DNA of 15,745 nt from contig SGPL01000553.1 of NCBI GenBank assembly GCA_004802705.1, positions 5,919 through 21,663 on the forward strand, in the 5' to 3' direction. A program made the position numbers and the translations under genes. How positions within the stretch are numbered: position 1 is the first letter of the stretch; each line of letters opens with the position of its first letter. This document shows positions 10,701-15,745 of this stretch, one piece after another. This DNA is from Bondarzewia mesenterica (lineage: Eukaryota > Basidiomycota > Agaricomycetes > Russulales > Bondarzewiaceae). A model generated the notes under the pieces. That model searched no databases. It was given only the letters and a program-made list of their open reading frames with translations, and was not told the origin of the DNA.

Positions 10701-11920
10701 AGCTCATCAAGAAAGAGGGCATGAGATTCGAGACGCACTGTCGGCCATCTCGATCCCGGGCGCAATTAACCCGTACGTGTTTCCTTTCCAACTCGCACAC
10801 TCTCCAATCGCGTACACGCCCTCGGCCGATGTGCACAAGTCATCGTCCACCCTGATGCCTCCCTTAGCTTCACACAGAATACCACTCTGCCTCGCCAAGT
10901 CGTCCCTGCCCCGGATCCCAACGGCGCAGATGACCATATCACTGGGAAAGTGGGAGCCATCTTCCATGCTAAACCCAGTGAAGTGTTCGCGTTCTCTGGA
11001 AGAGGAGGGAGTGGTGGTGATACCAGCAACTTTGGCGCAGATGACGACCCGTACGCCCATGGCTTCGATCTTGCGCAGGACCATCTCGCCGGCTTCGGCG
11101 TCCAGTTGCCGGGAAAGCAGGTAGGCTTGACGGTTGATGATGGAGACCCTGTCATAGCTCCATATTAACACCATCTACTGGAAAGGAAGGGACATGCGGG
11201 GAGTATGCGCACTCGTGCAGATTCAGGTCATACACCGCTTTCGCCGCCTCCAAGCCCAAGAGGCCTCCACCTACAACGCTCGCTGAGTTGACCCTCTCGT
11301 GCCCTGAGTATTCGATGATCTTCTCCAGGTCGGCGATTGACCGGTACACGAAGACGCCATCGACGGAGCTGGCCTGGGCCGAGGTGATATACGGAGGGTA
11401 GGAGGCTTCGGAGCCAGTCGCGAGGACAAGGATGTCGTAGGAGAAAGTGTTCTGTTCGGAAGGCAGCACGAGCCGCGCATTACCGGAGAGATCGACCCAG
11501 AGAATAGAATGCAGGACGTACATCTTTATCGGTCGATACTGTTTTGGCCACGATGTCGATGCTGGTGACCTGTTCTCCGATGTAGAACTGGAATCGATCT
11601 GGTTCCTGCTCTGCATACCAGGACGGACTGTGCAGGTACAGATCCTCCACGCTCCGATGCTGAAAGTAGTCCGTCTAGACGGAGCGTTCGACATGAGCCC
11701 ATCAACTTGTAAAAGCCAAGTAGAGCAGGGGGCGCACTAGGCCGACGCGATTGTATGCTAGATGGGGCTCCTCGCCACATGTTGTAATGTGGTACCTCTT
11801 GGCGGTGTCCAGGTTTAGGAGCTTTTCAATGAAGGCGATGCCCACCATGCCCAGGCCGACGACGAAAACGCGTTCGTGCTGCTGTCCCCTGGGGCTAGTA
11901 TCGACGGCGGGTACAGTCAT
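7726..11920 (-). CDS. nir: Assimilatory nitrite reductase, NAD(P)H type
   Basis: Reduces nitrite to ammonium with six electrons from NAD(P)H in the cytosol, the second reduction of nitrate assimilation. Minus-strand exons: 11920-11738, 11674-11522, 11451-11213, 11148-10739, 10681-10291, 10215-10014, 9944-9727, 9650-9480, 9417-8969, 8904-8729, 8663-8329, 8274-8196, 8127-7726. The 12 introns are 54-76 bases; phases agree throughout, giving 1135 aa, normal for fungal enzymes. Domains: first dinucleotide fold GLGMVG (about 22-27), second VVGGGLLG (171-178), FAD motif VYAIGECA (303-310), BFD-type [2Fe-2S] cysteines 523, 525, 557 and 560, a further pair at 623 and 626, siroheme/[4Fe-4S] cysteines 743, 749, 783 and 787, and a C-terminal Rieske-like centre (C1004, H1006, C1029, H1032). 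A charged Lys/Glu insert lies before the BFD region. In-frame ATG 11965 would add 15 residues; ATG 11920 is preferred because its start resembles fungal homologues. Divergent from nrt2. Confidence 0.95.
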
Positions 11921-12070
11921 AGTGTCTGTTGCTTGTTGACCAGTCGGATAGCGGGGGAGAAACAAGCGAATATTAGAGGAAGATTCAAGCTGCTAGTGCG
12001 GGGCTGCCTCTGGATGCCACTTACCGAGTATTTTTCGGAAGCTTTGGGATGGAGCCCAATTGCGCCGCTG

Positions 12071-12076
12071 AGATAA
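12071..12076 (+). promoter_or_regulatory. GATA-factor site AGATAA
   Basis: Exact HGATAR match, 150 bases from the nir start and 175 from the nrt2 start. Confidence 0.5.
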
Positions 12077-12159
12077 CGCTTCGGTCGATGGGAGCAATTG
12101 GTGCATGGATTGACGGGCCAATCGTCCGGAGCCTTATTGGCCACCTTTAGCTCCCACGC

Positions 12160-12180
12160 TTATCTCTGGCCAGCCTATCT
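12160..12180 (-). promoter_or_regulatory. Paired GATA-factor sites
   Basis: Two HGATAR matches on the minus strand (AGATAA complement at 12160-12165, AGATAG complement at 12175-12180), 15 bases apart. They sit 70-90 bases upstream of the nrt2 ATG. Closely spaced GATA pairs are typical of strong AreA/Nit2 binding regions. Confidence 0.55.
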
Positions 12181-12250
12181 CCCTTGGTTTCAATTGAATC
12201 AAGTCAGCCAATGGCAGCCATGACCTCTCACCCAAGTCTCAACGCAGAAG

Positions 12251-14644
12251 ATGGTGAAGGACATCATGAATAAAGGACTTGATTCGACTCATGTCGCGCC
12301 ACCACGCGTTCACAACATCCGCGAGATAATGCCCCACTCACCCTCCGTTCCGACGGAGAAACACTCCCTCGAAGACCCGCCTGACGTCGCGGTGGGGAAT
12401 CAAATCCGGTGAGGCCTGCCTTTTTCAAGCACTGGACGCGACCATGACTTACGGAGACCACGCACGACAGAGTCTCCCAGCGGCCGCCCCAGGTTACGAC
12501 CGCTAACCTCACTGGCCCGCCTGAGTTCCACATCAGCTCGTTGTGGAAACTCCCCGTTCTCAACCCCGTCAACGGCAAGGCTCGTCTGTTGCTCGTCTCC
12601 CCTTTCTCCTCCAGGCTGACAGCTGACGATCCGGCCAGAGCTACACCCTCCCCATCCTCACGTTTAACAATGCATACTCGCGTAACTTCCACCTCTCCTG
12701 GCTCGGCTTCTTTGTCGCTTTCCTCTCTTGGTTCGCATTCCCGCCGCTCATCCCGGAGGCAATCAAAACGGACTTGAAGCTTACCACTGCACAAATAGGC
12801 AACTCGAACATTGCCGCCTTGTGTGCGACGTTGGTCGTGCGCTGGGCAGTGGGACCGCTCATTGATCGTACGTTGTGTGATGTTCTTCTCTTCATGTGCA
12901 TTTGTCTGACTGTCGTGGCTTCGATCAGGATTTGGTCCGCGCTACGTCATGGCCGCCCTCCTCGTCCTTGGAGCCATTCCCTCTGGTCTCGTTGGCACCG
13001 TCTCCTCTGCCGGCGGTCTTTACACCGTGCGCATTTTCATCGGTATCCTTGGAGGTGAGCTCTTCTGTCGTCTCGATGCATTGACTGATCAGTTAGCTGA
13101 ATGACTATTGCGACGCAGGCACCTTTGTTCCGTGCCAGGCATGGACAACTGCCTGGTTTGACAAGTCGGTCGTCGGGCGTGCCAACGCACTGGTTGCAGG
13201 GTGGGGTAACGTGGGTGGCGTGAGTTAACAATTCGCCCCCTCTCTCATCAGTTCTTGCACAGCCTGACCTTGTCGTTGCTTGAGTAGGGTGTCACCTTCG
13301 CAGTTATGGTAGCTCGTGAGTCTCCATCTCGAGCCATCCCCCCACTGCACTGACATTTGTCCGTCTTCAGTCTACCAACGCCTCCTCTCTGACGGGCTCT
13401 CCCCGCACTCGGCCTGGCGTGCCTCCTTCGCAATTATCCCAGTTCCTATCCTTCTCATTGTCGCCATCCTTACCCTCATCTTCGGCACGGACCACCCGGC
13501 AGGCAAGTGGTCCCAGAGGCATAAGACGCCCGCGACGGCGCTCGCAGCTATACATGGGCATGAGGCTCACCTTGACCGATCCGAGGCGGCGAGGCAGAAA
13601 GGGAAGATGGAGAAGCAGAGGATGACGGCCGTCGTCGAAACACAGGAGAATGAGGAGAAGAAGGTTTTGGACGCTCGTGAGTGACCTTCTCCTTCCGCAC
13701 TGCTCGCAGAGGAAGGCTGATGCGTTCCGCAATCAAAAAGAGGTCAAGTCTGAGACCGACACGGCCATCAATGAGACTTTGACCGTGAAAATGGCACTCA
13801 GGATCCTCTCCTCGCCACTCACCTGGCTTCCTGCATTCTCGTACATGGCCTCGTTCGGCCTCGAGCTCGCCGTCGACGCCAACCTGACTACAGTCCTCTT
13901 CAATCTCTTCCATGCCCGCGACGCTTCGTTCGGCCAAACCAAGGCCGGGTACTACACCGCCCTCTTCGGTGCCTTGAATATCTTCACCAGACCAATGGGC
14001 GGGCACTTGGCGGACATGATCTACGAGAAACACGGAGTATCGGGCAAAAAGTGGCTCATGCTCAGTTTGTCGTTCGTCATGGGCGCGTTTTCGATCGGCC
14101 TCGGACAGTACATCGAGAAACACGTCGAGGACCGATCCACACCGTCGCGTGGGTCTTCGTTTTCCACTTCTGCAGTTTACGCTCGCGTCCTCTGACGAGC
14201 ATCTTTCATCCCAGTTGCCGTCATAATGGTCCTGATCACCATCATCGCCATCTTCTGCGAGATGGCCAACGGTGCCAACTTTGCCCTCGTCCCTCACTGC
14301 AACGCGTACTCAAACGGCGTAATGTCCGGCATCGTCGGCGGGATGGGTAACCTTGGTGCGCCGTTACTCTTCCTTGTTTCCTCTTTTGTTTCGCGCGGGG
14401 TGCACGAGAACTCGGGCTAATGCTGGCTTGGACGCGTGGTGCAGGCGGGATCTGGTTCGCCCTCGTCTTCAGGTACCAACCTACCACAGGTGGCAAGGCG
14501 TTCTGGATCATGGGCATCATCTGCATCATCTCCAATGTACGTTCTCCTTCCATGAGGTTAGCTTTGACGCGTCCTCTGATCGATTCAGATGTTTCTTTGT
14601 AATTCCAGTTGATTGTTGCTTGGATCCATGTGCCGAAATGGTAA
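12251..14644 (+). CDS. nrt2: High-affinity nitrate transporter, NRT2/NNP family
   Basis: Twelve-helix major facilitator that brings nitrate (and often nitrite) in with protons at the plasma membrane. Exons: 12251-12408, 12471-12579, 12639-12867, 12929-13054, 13119-13219, 13288-13315, 13371-13663, 13710-14148, 14215-14355, 14445-14536, 14609-14644; 583 aa ending VPKW. Both family signatures are present: [10 protein letters not shown] (234-243) and [11 protein letters not shown] (533-543). The substrate-binding arginines expected in helices 2 and 8 are visible as R157 (LVVRW) and R442 (IFTRPMGG). A long charged loop lies between helices 6 and 7 (about 300-365). The cytosolic N-terminus of about 95 residues is long. 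ATG 12251 has A at -3 and G at +4. The intron at 14149-14214 is needed; read through, it looks like a frameshift. The second intron is uncertain: a GC-AG choice (12580-12638) reads NGKSYTLP, while GT choices at 12588 or 12595 also keep frame. The intron 13664-13709 has a weak donor. Confidence 0.93.
12580..12638 (+). other. nrt2 intron 2, possible GC-AG intron
   Basis: The exon ends AAG before GCTCGT, and the acceptor is GGCCAG at 12638; length 59, phase 0. Alternatives are GT at 12595 with the same acceptor (44 bases, short) and GT at 12588 with an acceptor ending at 12640 (53 bases). All three keep the frame and differ only by a few residues between NGK and YTLP. Confidence 0.45.
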
Positions 14645-15058
14645 GTTCTCAGTAGTGGCCTTTCCCTGTCTTCCACAACATTCCACTGTACCTTCTCCAT
14701 ACGGCTCCTACGCCACTACTTTCTAAGTCACAACGCCAGTAACCCTTTACATACTTCTCCTCCTGCCTCTGCTCTTTCCTGTATCTCATGTGCACATCGA
14801 GAGATCTTCTTTCGCACTCTAAACAGACACTCGTGACATGCCTGTGCGAACGGTGAGACGCGCCGCATACTGAGCGGTGCTCTACATCTTATCATGTTTT
14901 GCATTCAGACTGTAAAACCTATATACGGTTGGGTAGGTGAGGGGTAGGTGAGGGACTTTTCAAAATGGGAGAGTTGATTCATGCTTGTAGACGTGACAGG
15001 ACAAGTGTAAATAGCTTAATATCCAGAGCGTGATCATACCGAAATGAAATGTTGTGAT
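14645..15058. other. 3' flank of nrt2, no gene seen
   Basis: Begins with the nrt2 3' untranslated region (pyrimidine-rich to about 14830). A short tandem repeat of GGGTAGGTGAG occurs around 14930-14955. No reading frame or RNA gene is recognisable. Confidence 0.45.
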
Positions 15059-15273
15059 GAGTCCGTCGCACCATACTCGATTCTGTGAACAATAGCGGCA
15101 CCTAATAATATAATGGGCATCAATTTGAATATGATCGAGGTGAATCGAGTGCGGCGCGCCGTACCCGATTCCGTGAGAGGATTATAGCATTCAGCGGATT
15201 GTGGACGAAATTGGGCTATTACGATCTAAGTGAATCGAGTGATGTGGAGAATCAGGTATGGCGCGACGGACTC
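15059..15273. mobile_element. Fold-back or MITE-like element with inverted arms
   Basis: The left arm 15059-15084 and right arm 15248-15273 are inverted copies matching at 23 of 26 bases. Inside, a 30-base near-palindrome with an AscI-type core (GGCGCGCC) spans 15142-15171. Two direct repeats about 88-90 bases apart (15131-15151 with 15221-15241, matching at 18 of 21; and 15075-15089 with 15163-15177) show that the interior is a tandem pair of similar units, each bounded by the inverted motif CGATTC/GAATCG. The 215-base length and lack of coding capacity fit a MITE or fold-back element. A GAT triplet flanks both sides, too short to be a convincing target duplication. Confidence 0.6.
15142..15171. 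repeat. 30-base near-perfect palindrome
   Basis: The reverse complement matches the sequence except at two symmetric base pairs. The centre is between 15156 and 15157 within CGGCGCGCCG. It is where the right end of one internal unit abuts the left end of the next. Confidence 0.7.
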
Positions 15274-15521
15274 GATGTCTCGGAAGTATTTCGGAGAGAT
15301 CAGCCATCGGGCGATCAGCACGTGACGACCCATTATGGCAATTGATCGGGGGATCTGCAAAGGATTAGGTTAAGAGGGGCGACACACTGCACGACAGCGG
15401 GCACGACTACCCCCCTAGAGTTATTACTGACCTCAAACAGGAGTTCGTTATCCACTTCTACTGTGTGTCCTTTATCCTGTAGTTATGTATCAATTTTATA
15501 TCCCACAATATATTACACATG
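15274..15521. other. Spacer between the two repeat systems
   Basis: No gene or RNA is recognised. A CACGTG palindrome lies at about 15319-15324, and the right end is AT-rich. It could be unique flank or part of a larger degraded element. Confidence 0.35.
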
Positions 15522-15576
15522 TTAGGAGGAGGGCGAAGCCCGACGAACAGGAATGTAAGTAGATGAGGCTGGTAGT
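15522..15576. repeat. Dispersed or tandem repeat, copy 1
   Basis: This 55-base segment is repeated at 15690-15745 with a period of 168 bases. It contains an 11-base hairpin GGGC-GAA-GCCC at 15531-15541. The bases just before it read TGTTAGG, a start often seen in LTRs, but no matching CA end or polymerase gene is visible here. Confidence 0.7.
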
Positions 15577-15647
15577 GACTAACAAGAGCTCGCTGTAAGG
15601 CAAGGCTCAGGTTTCGACTGAAGTCTCATCAGAGTCTACCAGGGCAG

Positions 15648-15657
15648 TATATATAAG
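15648..15657 (+). promoter_or_regulatory. TATA-like sequence inside repeat unit
   Basis: A TATATATAAG motif lies 128 bases after the start of copy 1. If the repeat belongs to an LTR or another transcribed element this could be its core promoter; otherwise it may be chance in AT-rich sequence. Confidence 0.3.
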
Positions 15658-15689
15658 GAGGAAACATTAGGGTAGGTAGCTGAGTTAGG

Positions 15690-15745
15690 TTAGGAGGAGT
15701 GCGAAGCACGACGAACAGGAATTCGTAAGTGAAGAGGCTGGTAGT
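15690..15745. repeat. Dispersed or tandem repeat, copy 2 (cut by window end)
   Basis: Matches copy 1 apart from a few substitutions and short indels. Its hairpin reads GTGC-GAA-GCAC at 15699-15709, so the one changed base pair has changed on both sides. The match continues to the last base of the window, so its true end is unknown. Confidence 0.7.

Larger units (their letters stand above)
11921..12250. promoter_or_regulatory. Shared nir-nrt2 divergent promoter with GATA sites
   Basis: These 330 bases separate the two divergent start codons. Three HGATAR sites are visible: AGATAA at 12071-12076 on the plus strand, and the complements TTATCT (12160-12165) and CTATCT (12175-12180) on the minus strand. 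HGATAR is the established target of the fungal nitrogen regulators AreA/Nit2. CCAAT boxes lie at 12118-12122 and 12208-12212. A TCCGGA palindrome at 12125-12130 is only a weak candidate for the nitrate-specific NirA/Nit4 factor, whose sites also carry CCG half-sites. No clear TATA box is seen. Confidence 0.7.

Noticed and set aside
14130..14215. Apparent frameshift in nrt2, where the reading changes frame near [13 protein letters not shown]
   Set aside because: A 66-base intron (14149-14214) with a GTGGGT donor joins TPS to LAVIMVL in phase, matching the family; the other-frame peptide is intron sequence.
13548..14297. 249-codon minus-strand open frame opposite nrt2
   Set aside because: It overlaps conserved transporter exons and introns, and its composition is that of a shadow frame.
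14930..14955. GGGTAGGTGAG tandem repeat as a regulatory array
   Set aside because: Only about two copies; too short to support a function.
15361..15700. Telomere-like TTAGG and TTAGGG words
   Set aside because: They are isolated and irregular, with no tandem array, so they do not mark a telomere.

Overview
The window reads as nuclear DNA of a filamentous basidiomycete, most likely an Agaricomycete. The evidence is many short GT-AG introns of about 50-90 bases, compact genes and proteins of clearly fungal type. It carries four protein genes and one decayed gene. The first 444 bases contain 12 ambiguous bases, so that edge looks like low-quality or contig-end sequence.

Layout. 435-1562 (minus): a Spo7-like regulatory subunit of the Nem1-Spo7 lipid phosphatase. 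2010-3481 (plus): an unrecognised secreted or type I membrane protein, head to head with spo7. 3482-4987: about 1.5 kb with no gene seen. 4988-7356 (plus): a type-B carboxylesterase with catalytic residues still readable but with interrupted frames, called a probable pseudogene. 7726-11920 (minus): assimilatory nitrite reductase in 13 exons, 1135 aa, with all cofactor motifs present. 12251-14644 (plus): a high-affinity nitrate transporter of the NRT2/NNP family in 11 exons, about 583 aa. 14645-15745: non-coding, with a folded inverted-repeat element and the first two copies of another repeat.

The core is half of a nitrate assimilation cluster. The transporter imports nitrate and the reductase converts nitrite to ammonium. 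The two are divergent across 330 bases that hold three HGATAR sites, the sequence bound by AreA/Nit2 GATA factors, which suggests one shared nitrogen-controlled promoter. The nitrate reductase needed between the two steps is not in the window; the repeat-rich right edge is where the neighbouring cluster DNA would continue.

Exon structures were built by hand from reading frame, splice sites and remembered family sequence. The spo7, nir and nrt2 models close without a frame break, which makes the breaks in the esterase more credible as true decay.
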